From NCBI RefSeq assembly GCF_000723405.1, contig NZ_CCAE010000011.1, forward strand, positions 1-64,000: a stretch of 64,000 nucleotides of DNA, given 5' to 3'. The notes below the pieces were generated by a model that had not been told where the DNA came from, did not search any database, and was given only the letters and a program-made list of their open reading frames with translations. The position numbers and the translations under genes are program-made. The DNA comes from Hydrogenophaga intermedia. GTDB taxonomy: Bacteria > Pseudomonadota > Gammaproteobacteria > Burkholderiales > Burkholderiaceae_C. Positions 7,609-15,683 of this stretch are shown here, piece after piece. The first letter of the stretch is position 1. Every line of letters begins with the position of its first letter.

Positions 7609-8544
7609 TCAATACACCGCGAACCGCCCCGTCCACTTCCGTTCGTAGTCCATCTTCGCGAAGTGCCCCGCCATGAAGTCGATGAAGGCGCGGACCTTGG
7701 CCGAGAGGTGTTTGCGGCTGGGGTAGGCGAGGTTGATGGTGAGATGGGGCAGGTCCCAGTCCTCCAGCACGGGCACCAGGCGGCCCGCGACGATGTCGTC
7801 GTAGACGATGTAGCTGGGCTGGATGAGGATGCCCATGCCGTCCAGCGCGGCGGCGCGCACGATCTGGCCGTCGTTGGTTTCCAGCAGGCCCTTGATCTGG
7901 ATGGTCTTCTGCTCACCGCTGCCGATCTGCGTGAAGCGCAGCTCGTTCGGCGTGTTGGCGTGCAGGTAGACGAGCAGCTTGTGCTGCTGCAGGTCGTCCA
8001 GCCCCTTCGGAAAACCATGCTTCGCCAGGTAACCGGGTGAAGCCGCCAGCACGCGGCGTGTTTCGCCCAGGCGGCGGATGGTGATGTTGCTGTCGGGCTC
8101 GTACTCGCGCGTGCGGATCGCCACGTCGATGTTGTTGTCGATGATGTCGAGGTAGCGGTTGGCCGCCTCCACGTGCACGCTCACATTGGGGTAGCGCTCG
8201 GTGAACTCGCGCAGCAGCGGCGCGATGTGGTGCATCGAAAAGCTCAGCGAGGCCGTCACGCGCAGCAGGCCCGTGGGGTTGAGCGCGGCGGCGTTCACGT
8301 CCGACTCCGCGTCGCGCAGGTCGCTCAGGATGTTGCGCGCGCGCTGGAAGAACTCCTGCCCCGTGTCGGTGAGGTAGAGGCGGCGCGTATTGCGCTCCAC
8401 CAGGCGCACGCCCAGGCGTTCCTCCAGCGCCGCCAGGTGGCGGCTGGCGCTGGCGTTGCTCAGGTTCAGGGTTTCGGCCGCGCGCGACAGGCTGCCGGTT
8501 TCGGCCACCTGCACGAACAGTTCGATCTCGGTCCAGCGGTCCAT
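7609..8544 (-). CDS. LysR-family transcriptional regulator (CrgA-like)
   Basis: A 311-residue LysR regulator. The helix-turn-helix spans residues 1-60 (MDRWTEIELFVQVAETGSLSRAAETLNLSNASASRHLAALEERLG); the effector domain has the CrgA-type pattern (GLLRVTASLSFSMHHIAPLLREFTERYPNVSVHV, NIDVAIRTREYEPDSNITIRRLGETRRVLAASPGYLAKHG). It is divergent from the intradiol dioxygenase, with 152 bases between the two starts, and is therefore the likely regulator of the dioxygenase, TRAP and downstream genes. A perfect 13-base palindrome in the shared region is a candidate binding element. Confidence 0.92.
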   Translation of the reverse strand: MDRWTEIELFVQVAETGSLSRAAETLNLSNASASRHLAALEERLGVRLVERNTRRLYLTDTGQEFFQRARNILSDLRDAESDVNAAALNPTGLLRVTASLSFSMHHIAPLLREFTERYPNVSVHVEAANRYLDIIDNNIDVAIRTREYEPDSNITIRRLGETRRVLAASPGYLAKHGFPKGLDDLQQHKLLVYLHANTPNELRFTQIGSGEQKTIQIKGLLETNDGQIVRAAALDGMGILIQPSYIVYDDIVAGRLVPVLEDWDLPHLTINLAYPSRKHLSAKVRAFIDFMAGHFAKMDYERKWTGRFAVY

Positions 8545-8596
8545 CGCTTGTCTCGTTGTCTTCTTCGGGTTGTCCCTGAGGCTCTTTCGCCGGACG

Positions 8597-8609
8597 GAAA
8601 AGTCTTTTC
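8597..8609. promoter_or_regulatory. Palindrome between LysR and dioxygenase genes
   Basis: GAAAAGTCTTTTC is a perfect 6-1-6 palindrome sitting 88 bases upstream of the dioxygenase start and 53 bases upstream of the divergent LysR start. Position and symmetry suit a regulator-binding element, but there is no clear T-N11-A LysR box within it. Confidence 0.4.
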
Positions 8610-8696
8610 GATTCCGGGCATTGGTTTTCCATTTCGAGCGGCCTACATTCTGCCGCCACGGTGGCCCACGGGCCCAAGGATTTTGGAGACACGACG

Positions 8697-9527
8697 GTGC
8701 GCAACCTCAACCAGGACAACATCACGCAGGCGGTCATCGCCCGCCTGGCCCAGACGCCGGACCCGCGCCTCAAGCAGGTGCTGACGAGCCTGGTGCAGCA
8801 CCTGCACGCCTTCGCCCGCGAGGTGAAGCTGACCGAGGCCGAATGGGCCTACGGCATCGACTTCCTCACCCGCGTGGGCCACACCTGCGACGACCAGCGC
8901 CAGGAATTCATCCTGCTGTCGGACACGCTGGGCCTGTCGATGCTGACGGTGGCGCTGAACAACCAGAAGCCCGCTGGCTGCACCGAGGCCACGGTGTTCG
9001 GGCCCTTCCACGTGGAGGGCGCGCCCGAGGTGCCGCACGGCGCCGACGTGGCCAATGGCGCACCCGGCAAGCCCTGCGAGGTGGCGGGCAGCGTGCGCGG
9101 CCTGGGCGGCGAGCCCGTGGCCGGTGCGGTCATCGACGTCTGGCAGGCCGACGCCGAGGGCCTGTACGACGTGCAGCGCGAAGGCCTGAAGGAGGCGCAG
9201 GGCAGGGCCGTGCTGCGCAGCGACGCCGAGGGCCGTTTCCACTTCCGCAGTGTGGTGGCCGAGCCGTACCCCATCCCCGACGATGGCCCCGTGGGCGAGA
9301 TGCTCACCGCCACCAAACGCCACCCCTGGCGCCCCGCGCACCTGCACTTCCGCATCCAGGCGCCCGGTTACCAGACGCTGGTGACGCACGTCTTCCGCGA
9401 TGGCGATCCCTATCTCGACTCCGACGCCGTCTTCGGCGTGCGCAGCTCGCTCGTGTCCGACTGGGTGGAACAGCCCGACGGCCGCGTGACCCTGGACTTC
9501 GATTTCGTGCTCAACCCGAGCGCCTGA
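8697..9527 (+). CDS. Intradiol ring-cleavage dioxygenase (hydroxyquinol 1,2-dioxygenase-like)
   Basis: Non-haem Fe(III) dioxygenase that would open a catecholic ring between the two hydroxyls. From the chosen GTG at 8697 (GGAG at 8684-8687) it is 276 residues and begins MRNLNQDNITQAV, as in hydroxyquinol dioxygenases; an earlier GTG at 8661 lacks a ribosome-binding site. The N-terminal helical linker (HLHAFAREVKLTEAEW...TCDDQRQEFILLSDTLGLSML) precedes the catalytic domain, where the four iron ligands are Y157, Y191, H215 and H217 (RPAHLHFR). ATVFGPFHVEGAP is conserved in this clade. It is first in a run with a TRAP transporter and small enzymes. No maleylacetate reductase, the usual partner for hydroxyquinol, is present, so the substrate is uncertain. 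Confidence 0.9.
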   Translation: MRNLNQDNITQAVIARLAQTPDPRLKQVLTSLVQHLHAFAREVKLTEAEWAYGIDFLTRVGHTCDDQRQEFILLSDTLGLSMLTVALNNQKPAGCTEATVFGPFHVEGAPEVPHGADVANGAPGKPCEVAGSVRGLGGEPVAGAVIDVWQADAEGLYDVQREGLKEAQGRAVLRSDAEGRFHFRSVVAEPYPIPDDGPVGEMLTATKRHPWRPAHLHFRIQAPGYQTLVTHVFRDGDPYLDSDAVFGVRSSLVSDWVEQPDGRVTLDFDFVLNPSA

Positions 9528-9561
9528 CGCTCACCGTTCCACAACAACAGGAGACAAGACC

Positions 9562-10659
9562 ATGATGATCCACAAACGCGCCTTCGTGGCCGGCGCCCTG
9601 GCCGCCGCGCTGATGGCCGCCGGCCTCACCACGGCCCACGCGCAGCAGACCTTCAAGCTCACCATCGCTTCCAGCCACCCCACCACTTTGCCCTGGGTGG
9701 GCCTGATGAGCACGCTCTTCGTACCCGAGGTGAACAAGCGCGTGGAGGCCCTCGGCAAGGGCTACAAGATCGAGTGGAAGGAAGCCTACGGCGGCCAGCT
9801 CTACAAGATGAACGCCACGCTCACCAGCGTGGGGCAGGGCATCGCCGACATCGGCTGGGTATTCGCCAACCTCGAGGCGGCCAAGATGCCGCTGACCCAG
9901 TACGCCACCGTCACGCCCTTCGCCACGGGTGACGTGCGCACCCTGCTGCAGGTGGCCAACGAACTCAACGAAAAGATCCCCGCGCTCAAGGCCGAGTGGG
10001 ACCGCAACAACCTGGTGTTCCTGGGCGCCAGCGGCGTGGACACCTACCACCTGTTCACCAAGAACCCGCTCAGCACCTACGCCGACCTCAACGGCCGCAA
10101 GCTCTCGGCCCCCGGCGCGCTGGGCCTGTGGCTCAAGGGCTCGGGCGCGGTGCCGGTGGACGGCTCGCTCACCAGCTACTACACCGACATCCAGACCGGC
10201 GTGAGCGAGGGCACCATCTCCATCGCCACCGGCATCCTGCCCAGCAAGGTCTACGAAGTGGCGCCCTACGTCACCACGGTGGACATCGGCGCGCTCTACA
10301 ACGGCGGCATGGCCATGAACAAGGACAGCTTCAACGCGCTGCCGCCCGAGGTGCAGAAGATCATCAAGGACGTGGGCCTGGAGTACTCGCGCGTGCTGGG
10401 CGACACGCTCATGCAGCGCTACGAGGCCGCGCTCAAGGCCATCGGCGAGCAAGGCGCCAAGCAGGCCGTGCCGGTGAAGATCGCGCCCATGGCCCCTGGC
10501 GAGCGTGAGAAGTGGGCCAAGACCATGCCCAACATCGCCGGCGATTGGGTGAAGGCCAATGCCTCGCGCGGCCCGGCGGCGCAGATCGTGAAGACCTACC
10601 TCGAAGAGTTGCGCAAGCGCGGCGCGAAACCCCTGCGCGACTGGGACAAAGAGCTCTGA
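9562..10659 (+). CDS. TRAP transporter solute receptor, DctP family
   Basis: Periplasmic receptor of a TRAP transporter, 365 residues. A signal peptide ends near residue 27 (LTTAHA). The DctP fold is recognisable: FKLTIASSHPTTLPWV, GGQLYKMNATLTSVGQGIADIGWVF, SAPGALGLWLKGSGAVPVDGSLTSYYTDIQTGVSEGTISI and NKDSFNALPPEVQKII. The ribosome-binding site AGGAGA lies 8 bases before the ATG. It lies between the dioxygenase and the DctQM membrane genes, so the ligand is probably an aromatic acid or other precursor of the dioxygenase substrate; that is inferred from context. Confidence 0.92.
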   Translation: MMIHKRAFVAGALAAALMAAGLTTAHAQQTFKLTIASSHPTTLPWVGLMSTLFVPEVNKRVEALGKGYKIEWKEAYGGQLYKMNATLTSVGQGIADIGWVFANLEAAKMPLTQYATVTPFATGDVRTLLQVANELNEKIPALKAEWDRNNLVFLGASGVDTYHLFTKNPLSTYADLNGRKLSAPGALGLWLKGSGAVPVDGSLTSYYTDIQTGVSEGTISIATGILPSKVYEVAPYVTTVDIGALYNGGMAMNKDSFNALPPEVQKIIKDVGLEYSRVLGDTLMQRYEAALKAIGEQGAKQAVPVKIAPMAPGEREKWAKTMPNIAGDWVKANASRGPAAQIVKTYLEELRKRGAKPLRDWDKEL

Positions 10660-10671
10660 TCGGCCGCTTTC

Positions 10672-11244
10672 ATGAGCTTCGAAGCCAACACCAACCTGGA
10701 GGAGGCGCCAGTCTCGACGGCGCCGTCCAGTCCCTTCGGGCACGTCGTCGACGCGCTCAATGGCCTGGGCTCCATCGTCATCGCGCTCGTCATGGTGCTC
10801 ATGTGCGCCGACGTGTTCATGCGCAATGCCTTCAACCAACCCCTGGACGGCGTCGCCGAGATGGTCGCGGCCTCCATCATCGTGATCGTGTTCCTGCAAC
10901 TGCCGGCCACGCTGCGCCATGGCCGCATGAGCCGGGCCGACCTGTTCATCGATCCCTTCGTGTCCCAGCGGCCACGCGCCGGCAAGCGCCTGCGCGCGCT
11001 GTTCTCGCTCGCGGGCATCTTCGCCTGCGGCGTGATCGCCTACGCCACCTGGCCGCTGTTCCAGCGCGCCTGGACGAACAACGAGTTCTTCGGCGTCGAG
11101 GGCGTGTTCACCTTCCCCACCTGGCCCATGCGCATCGTGGTGTTCACGGGCGCCTTGCTGGCGGCGGTGCAGTACGCGCTGCTGGCCTGGCAGGACTGGC
11201 GAGAAGCCGCGCATGACCGAGCAGGGGAGGGCCGCCATGTCTGA
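10672..11244 (+). CDS. TRAP transporter small membrane subunit, DctQ family
   Basis: A 190-residue membrane protein with about four transmembrane segments (near residues 25-47, 62-82, 104-125 and 145-168), the DctQ layout. The family-like segments VFMRNAFNQPLDGVAEMVAASIIVIVFLQLPATLRHGRMSRADLF are present. It follows the DctP gene by 12 bases and overlaps the start of the DctM gene by 8 bases, indicating one operon and coupled translation. It would join DctM to form the sodium-driven permease. Confidence 0.9.
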   Translation: MSFEANTNLEEAPVSTAPSSPFGHVVDALNGLGSIVIALVMVLMCADVFMRNAFNQPLDGVAEMVAASIIVIVFLQLPATLRHGRMSRADLFIDPFVSQRPRAGKRLRALFSLAGIFACGVIAYATWPLFQRAWTNNEFFGVEGVFTFPTWPMRIVVFTGALLAAVQYALLAWQDWREAAHDRAGEGRHV

Positions 11245-12556
11245 CCTGCTGCTGGGCTTCATGGCCATCGGGGTGATGCTGGCCTTCATCATCCTGGGCA
11301 TGCACATCGGCATCGCGCTCATCGTCACGTCCTTCGTGACGGTGTGGGCCATGCGCTCGCCCGAGATCGCCGCGCGCTTCGTGGGCGCGGCGGCGAACGA
11401 TGCCATCCGCGACTACCTCTTCGGCGTGGTGCCGCTGTTCGTGCTCATGGGCATGTTCGTCAGCGTGAGCGGAGTGGGGCGCGACACCTTCGACGTGTTC
11501 CAGTGGCTCTTGCGCCGCCTGCGCGGCGGCCTGGGCCTGGCCACCGTCGGCGCCAACGCGGTGTTCGCGGCCATTACGGGCATTTCCATCGCCTCGGCCT
11601 CGGTGTTCACCAAGGTGGCCACGCCCGAGATGATCCGCCACGGCTACACGCCGCGCTTCTCGGTGGGTGTGGTGGCGGGCTCGTCGGTGCTGGGCATGCT
11701 CATCCCGCCGTCGCTGCTGATGATCATCTACGGCGTGATCGCCGAGGAGTCGATCGGGCGCATGTTCCTCGCGGGCATCTTCCCCGGCCTGCTGCTGGCC
11801 CTGCTGTTCTGCGCGCTGATCCTGGGCCTGGCGTATCTGCGCCCTGCCAGCATCTACGCTTCAGGCCATGCGGCCCCTGCGGCCGAACAGGACACGGAGA
11901 CCTGGCGCAGCGCCACGGTGAAGTTCTTTCCCATCCTGGTGCTCATCGTGCTGGTGCTGGGCGGGCTCTACAGCGGCTTCTTCACGCCCACCGAGGCCGG
12001 CGCCGTGGGCGCTGCCGGCGCCTTCGCGATTGCCATCGCCCGGCGCCGCCTGAGCTGGCGCAAGCTGTGGAACGTGCTCACCGAAACCGGCTACGTCTCG
12101 GTGTCGGTGCTGTTCCTCATCGTGGCGGCCTCGCTCTACAGCCGCATGCTCGCGCTCACCGGCATGCCCGCGGCCATCACCACCGGCATCACCGAGATGG
12201 GCCTGGGGCCCTGGGGATTCCTGGCGGCCTACCTGCTCATCGTCATCGCCCTGGGCTGCATCATCGATTCGGTGTCCATCATGTTGATCATGCTGCCCAT
12301 CGTGCTGCCCATCGCCGAGGCCTTCGGCATGGACAAGATCTGGTTCGGCGTGCTCACCGTGGTGGCGGTGGAGATCGGCCTGCTCACGCCGCCTTTCGGC
12401 GTCTCGGTCTACACGGTCAAGAGCGCGCTCAACAACCCGTCCATCACCATCCGGGACATCTTCGCCGGCACCTTGCCCTTCGTGCTGGTGATGGTGTTCT
12501 CGCTGTTCGTCCTCGCCGTCTTCCCGGGCCTGTCCACCTGGCTGGCCCGCATGTGA
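11237..12556 (+). CDS. TRAP transporter large permease, DctM family
   Basis: Large membrane subunit of the TRAP system, 439 residues with about 12 hydrophobic segments. Typical DctM sequence is seen in GSSVLGMLIPPSLLMIIYGVIAEESIGRMFLAGIFPGLLLA, FFTPTEAGAVGAAGAF and DSVSIMLIMLPIVLPIAEAFGMDKIWFGVLTVVAVEIGLLTPPFGVSVYTVKS. ATG 11237 is preferred to ATG 11213 because GGGAGG sits just before it and it aligns with the start of the first membrane segment. It moves the DctP-bound solute inward using an ion gradient. Confidence 0.92.
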   Translation: MSDLLLGFMAIGVMLAFIILGMHIGIALIVTSFVTVWAMRSPEIAARFVGAAANDAIRDYLFGVVPLFVLMGMFVSVSGVGRDTFDVFQWLLRRLRGGLGLATVGANAVFAAITGISIASASVFTKVATPEMIRHGYTPRFSVGVVAGSSVLGMLIPPSLLMIIYGVIAEESIGRMFLAGIFPGLLLALLFCALILGLAYLRPASIYASGHAAPAAEQDTETWRSATVKFFPILVLIVLVLGGLYSGFFTPTEAGAVGAAGAFAIAIARRRLSWRKLWNVLTETGYVSVSVLFLIVAASLYSRMLALTGMPAAITTGITEMGLGPWGFLAAYLLIVIALGCIIDSVSIMLIMLPIVLPIAEAFGMDKIWFGVLTVVAVEIGLLTPPFGVSVYTVKSALNNPSITIRDIFAGTLPFVLVMVFSLFVLAVFPGLSTWLARM

Positions 12557-12573
12557 CCGTCTCTTGCGAACCC

Positions 12574-12879
12574 ATGATCTACATCTTCCATCTCATCGAC
12601 AAACCCGGTGGACTCGAACTGCGCCAGCGCATGCGCCCCGAGCACAAGGCCTACCTGGGCGCCATGGCTGATCGCATCGCCTTCGCCGGCCCCTTGCTGG
12701 CCGACGACGGCAGCACCATGGTGGGCAGCGTGCTCGCCATCGACTTCGACAGCCGCGAGGCCGCGCTGCAATGGCAGGCGGGCGAACCATTCACGAAGGC
12801 TGGGCTGTACGCCAGCGTCTCGGTGTACGCCTTTCAGAACCTGTGGCCCCAGAAGGCGGGTTTTCCGCCCAGCGCCTGA
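12574..12879 (+). CDS. YciI-like small enzyme or binding protein
   Basis: A 101-residue protein of the YciI-like (dimeric alpha-beta barrel) family: MIYIFHLIDKPGGLELRQRMRPEHKAYLGAMADRIAFAGPLLADDG, then GSVLAIDFDSREAALQWQAGEPFTKAGLYASVSVYAFQ. Conserved features are the histidine in RPEHKAYL and the aspartate in FAGPLLADDG. YciI-fold proteins include muconolactone isomerase-like and dehydrochlorinase-like enzymes, and several occur in ring-cleavage operons. It follows the TRAP permease by 17 bases, so it may process the dioxygenase product. Exact reaction unknown. Confidence 0.8.
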   Translation: MIYIFHLIDKPGGLELRQRMRPEHKAYLGAMADRIAFAGPLLADDGSTMVGSVLAIDFDSREAALQWQAGEPFTKAGLYASVSVYAFQNLWPQKAGFPPSA

Positions 12880-12886
12880 GGACGCA

Positions 12887-13195
12887 ATGCCCATCGTCAA
12901 GCACATCGTGATGTGGAACATCCTCGGCGATACAGCCGAGGAGAAGGCGCGCAACACGCTGCGCCTGAAGGAAGCCTTCGAAGGCATGCGCGGGCGCATC
13001 CCGGGCATGCTCGCGCTGGAGATCGGCGTGGACATCAGCCGCGTCGACTACGCCTGCGACGTGGTGCTCTATTCCGAGTTCGAGACCACACAAGCCCTGG
13101 CCGACTACGCTACGCACCCCGAACACCTGCGCGTGCGCGAGCAGCTCGAAGGCCTGCGCATCGCACGCCACCAGGTCGATTACCTTCCCCTCTGA
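12887..13195 (+). CDS. Dabb-domain (stress-responsive alpha-beta barrel) protein
   Basis: A 102-residue Dabb-domain protein: MPIVKHIVMWNI, FEGMRGRIPGMLALEIGVDISR, DVVLYSEFETTQALADYATHPEHLRVREQL. The HIVMW strand and the YATHPEHL histidine motif are family hallmarks. Members include small dimeric enzymes such as olivetolic acid cyclase and others of unknown role. It starts 8 bases after the YciI-like gene, so two unrelated alpha-beta barrel proteins are co-expressed with the ring-cleavage dioxygenase. Function here unknown. Confidence 0.82.
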   Translation: MPIVKHIVMWNILGDTAEEKARNTLRLKEAFEGMRGRIPGMLALEIGVDISRVDYACDVVLYSEFETTQALADYATHPEHLRVREQLEGLRIARHQVDYLPL

Positions 13196-13221
13196 CTTCA
13201 GTACCGAAAGGACTTCCCTCC

Positions 13222-13809
13222 GTGACCCCGCTCGACCCCGTTGCCATCGACACGATCTTTCGCCAGGCCCGCACGGCCAATGGTTTCCTCGACAAGCCCG
13301 TGTCCATGGACCTGCTCAAGCAGGTGTACGAACTGGCCGCGCTCGGCCCCACCTCGATGAACACCCAGCCCACGCGCTACGTGTTTCTGCAATCGAAGGA
13401 AGCGCGCGAGCGCCTGCTGCCGGCCATGTCGCCCGGCAACCTGGACAAGACCCGCACCGCGCCGGTGACGGTGATCGTGGCCACCGACACGAAGTTCCAC
13501 GAGTACATGCCCCGCGTGTGGCACCGCGAAGGCGCCAAGGAGAACTTCGAAGCCAACGCCGCCCTGGCCAGCGCCACCGCCACGCGCAACGGCACCCTGG
13601 GTGGCGCGTACTTCATCATTGCGGCGCGGGCGCTGGGCCTGGACTGTGGCCCCATGAGTGGCTTCGACATCGCCAAGGTGGACGCCGAGTTCTTCCCCGA
13701 CGGCCGCTGGAAGACCAACTTCCTGATCAACCTGGGCCACGGCGACGACAGCAAGCTGTTCAACCGCAACGCCCGCCTGGGCTTCGACGAGGCCTGCAAG
13801 GTGCTCTGA
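13222..13809 (+). CDS. RutE/HadB-like nitroreductase-family oxidoreductase
   Basis: A 195-residue member of the RutE/HadB branch of the nitroreductase fold, annotated elsewhere as malonic semialdehyde reductase. Recognisable stretches are ARTANGFLDKPVSMDLLKQVYELAALGPTSMNTQPTRYVFLQS and GGAYFIIAARALGLDCGPMSGFDIAKVDAEFF followed by KTNFLINLGHGD. The GTG start at 13222 has GAAAGGA about 10 bases upstream. It is last in the dioxygenase and TRAP run, 26 bases after the Dabb gene. It could reduce an aldehyde or quinone from ring cleavage; a RutE role in pyrimidine breakdown is unlikely because no other rut genes are here. Confidence 0.82.
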   Translation: MTPLDPVAIDTIFRQARTANGFLDKPVSMDLLKQVYELAALGPTSMNTQPTRYVFLQSKEARERLLPAMSPGNLDKTRTAPVTVIVATDTKFHEYMPRVWHREGAKENFEANAALASATATRNGTLGGAYFIIAARALGLDCGPMSGFDIAKVDAEFFPDGRWKTNFLINLGHGDDSKLFNRNARLGFDEACKVL

Positions 13810-13822
13810 GCGCAGCGCGCAC

Positions 13823-13852
13823 AAAAAAAGCGCGGCCGGGCCGCGCTTTTTT
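13823..13852. terminator. Bidirectional intrinsic terminator
   Basis: A GC-rich hairpin (GCGCGGC and GCCGCGC) flanked by an A-run on the left (13823-13829) and a T-run on the right (13847-13852), so it can stop transcription from both sides. It separates the convergent RutE-like gene and the peptidyl-prolyl isomerase gene. Confidence 0.9.
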
Positions 13853-13871
13853 GTGGTCGACAGGGCAGGGC

Positions 13872-14651
13872 TTACTGCACCTTGGCCTTGTCGCGCAGGC
13901 CTTGCTGGTACTGCTGCATCTTCTGCTGCGTGATCTGCTGGGTGATCTGCGGCTTGAGCTCGTCCAGGCTGGGCAACTGCGCCTCACGCACGTCGTCCAC
14001 GCGGATCACGTGCCAGCCGAACTGGCTCTGCACCGGGGCCTCGGAGAGTTGGCCTTTTTCCAGCTTGACCATGGCCTGCGAGAACTCGGGCACGTAGCTG
14101 GCTGCGGGCGCCCAGTCCAGGTCACCGCCGTTGGCGCCGGAGCCCGGGTCCTTGGACTGCTTCTTGGCGATGTCCTCGAACTTGGCGCCCTTCTTGAGGT
14201 TGGCGATGATGGCCTTGGCCTCGTCTTCCTTCTCGACCAGGATGTGGCGCGCCTTGTATTCCTTGCCCGCGCTGGCGGCGGCGAACTTGTCGTACTCGGC
14301 CTTGACCTCGGCGTCGGTCACGGGGTTCTTCTTCTGGTAGTCCGCGAAGAGGGCGCGGATCATGATGGTCTGGCGGGCCAGCTCCATCTGGTTCTTGAAC
14401 TCGGGGCTGTTGGCCACGCCCTGCTTCTGCGCTTCCTGCATGAAGATCTCGCGCAGCACGACTTCTTCCTTGATCTGGGCACGGACGGCGTCGTCGACCG
14501 GACGGCCGCTGGCCTCGATCTGCTGCACCAGGGCATCCACGCGCGCGGTGGGCACGGGTTTGCCGTTGACGATGGCCACGTTCTGCGCGGCCGCCCAGGG
14601 GGCGGTGGCCATCAAGACCGCCGCGGTCAGTGCCGTGAGGGTGACTTTCAT
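13872..14651 (-). CDS. Periplasmic peptidyl-prolyl isomerase, PpiC/parvulin type
   Basis: A 259-residue secreted foldase. A signal peptide covers residues 1-22 (ending WAAA), then a SurA/PrsA-like N-terminal helical chaperone region, then a parvulin rotamase domain at about residues 125-225 with YKARHILVEKEDEAKAIIANLKKGAKFEDIAKKQSKDPGS and GGDLDW...FGWHVIRVDD. The C-terminal tail is rich in glutamine. It would assist folding of exported proteins. It follows bolA by 92 bases on the same strand and is terminated by the bidirectional hairpin at 13823-13852. Confidence 0.92.
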   Translation of the reverse strand: MKVTLTALTAAVLMATAPWAAAQNVAIVNGKPVPTARVDALVQQIEASGRPVDDAVRAQIKEEVVLREIFMQEAQKQGVANSPEFKNQMELARQTIMIRALFADYQKKNPVTDAEVKAEYDKFAAASAGKEYKARHILVEKEDEAKAIIANLKKGAKFEDIAKKQSKDPGSGANGGDLDWAPAASYVPEFSQAMVKLEKGQLSEAPVQSQFGWHVIRVDDVREAQLPSLDELKPQITQQITQQKMQQYQQGLRDKAKVQ

Positions 14652-14743
14652 GGATGGAAATCCTCGAAGTTGGAAAGGTGTTGGAGCCGCCGCGCCCACG
14701 CCGGTTCGCGGGGGGATGTGACAGAAGGTAGTCGGGGGCTGCG

Positions 14744-15019
14744 TCAGCGCTGGATCTCGATGGCCAGGGCGTGCAGCCCGGCGTCCGTGAATTGACGCAG
14801 GGCATCATACACAAGGCGATGCTGCGCCACGCGGCCCAGGCCGGCGAACGCCGGGGCCCCGATGCGCACGCGGAAATGCGTGCCGTAGCCCAGGCCGTTG
14901 GCGCCCGCGTGGCCCGCGTGCGCGGCGCTTTCGTCGATGACTTCCAGCGTGGTGGGCGAGAGGGTGTCGCGCAGCCGCGCCTCGAGGGCGGCGGCGGTGG
15001 GGATGGACAGGGTGTTCAT
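14744..15019 (-). CDS. bolA: BolA-family protein
   Basis: A 91-residue BolA protein: [57 protein letters not shown] and [10 protein letters not shown]. BolA proteins pair with monothiol glutaredoxins in iron-sulfur handling and influence cell shape and stress responses. Its ATG overlaps the stop of the upstream yciB gene as ATGA, so they are translationally coupled; the yciB-bolA-peptidyl-prolyl isomerase order is common in betaproteobacteria. Confidence 0.92.
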   Translation of the reverse strand: MNTLSIPTAAALEARLRDTLSPTTLEVIDESAAHAGHAGANGLGYGTHFRVRIGAPAFAGLGRVAQHRLVYDALRQFTDAGLHALAIEIQR

Positions 15020-15561
15020 GCTTCGGAGCGCGGTTCCTCGTCCTTGATGTGCCGCGCGATGTAGAGCCCTTGCGCGACGATGAACGCCACCGGGAAGACG
15101 TAGCCCCAGAGCTTGAAATTCACCCATTGTTCGGTGGTCTGGTAAGCGGCGAACCAGGCGTTGATGGCCGCCATGAACAGGAAGTAGCCTACCCAGGCCA
15201 CGGTGAGGCGCGCCCACACGGGCTCGGGCAGGCTCAACTGGCTGCCCAGCAGCATCTGCAGGAAGTTCTTCTTCCAGCCCCACAGTGCGGCGGCCAGCAC
15301 CACGGCCATGCCGAAGTACAGCACGGTGGGTTTCCATTTGATGAAGCGCTCGTCCTGCAGCACCAGGGTGAGCACGCCGAACACCAGCACCAGCACCAGC
15401 GTGATCTTGTGGATGTTCTGCAGCTTGCGGTCCAGCGCGTAGACGATGCCGGTCTGCACCACGGTGGCGGCCATGAGCACGCCGGTGGCCAGGTAGATGC
15501 CCTCCAGCTTGTAGGCGGCGAAAAAGAGCAGGATGGGGAGGAAGTCGAGCAGCAGGCGCAT
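15016..15561 (-). CDS. yciB: Septation protein A homologue (YciB/IspZ family)
   Basis: A 181-residue inner-membrane protein with five or so membrane segments, matching Yci[65 protein letters not shown] and [21 protein letters not shown]. The family is involved in cell-envelope synthesis and septation. The C-terminus ends KDEEPRSEA. It overlaps bolA by 4 bases. Confidence 0.93.
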   Translation of the reverse strand: MRLLLDFLPILLFFAAYKLEGIYLATGVLMAATVVQTGIVYALDRKLQNIHKITLVLVLVFGVLTLVLQDERFIKWKPTVLYFGMAVVLAAALWGWKKNFLQMLLGSQLSLPEPVWARLTVAWVGYFLFMAAINAWFAAYQTTEQWVNFKLWGYVFPVAFIVAQGLYIARHIKDEEPRSEA

Positions 15562-15683
15562 GATGGCGCGATTATCCGTGGACTGTGTGTCAGGGAACCC
15601 GGGCGGGGCGGACCGGCTCTGAAGTCCGGCGCCTGTCTGGGAGCCGATTCCGCATTCCCGTGTTCCCACCGGCTGGAGACTTC

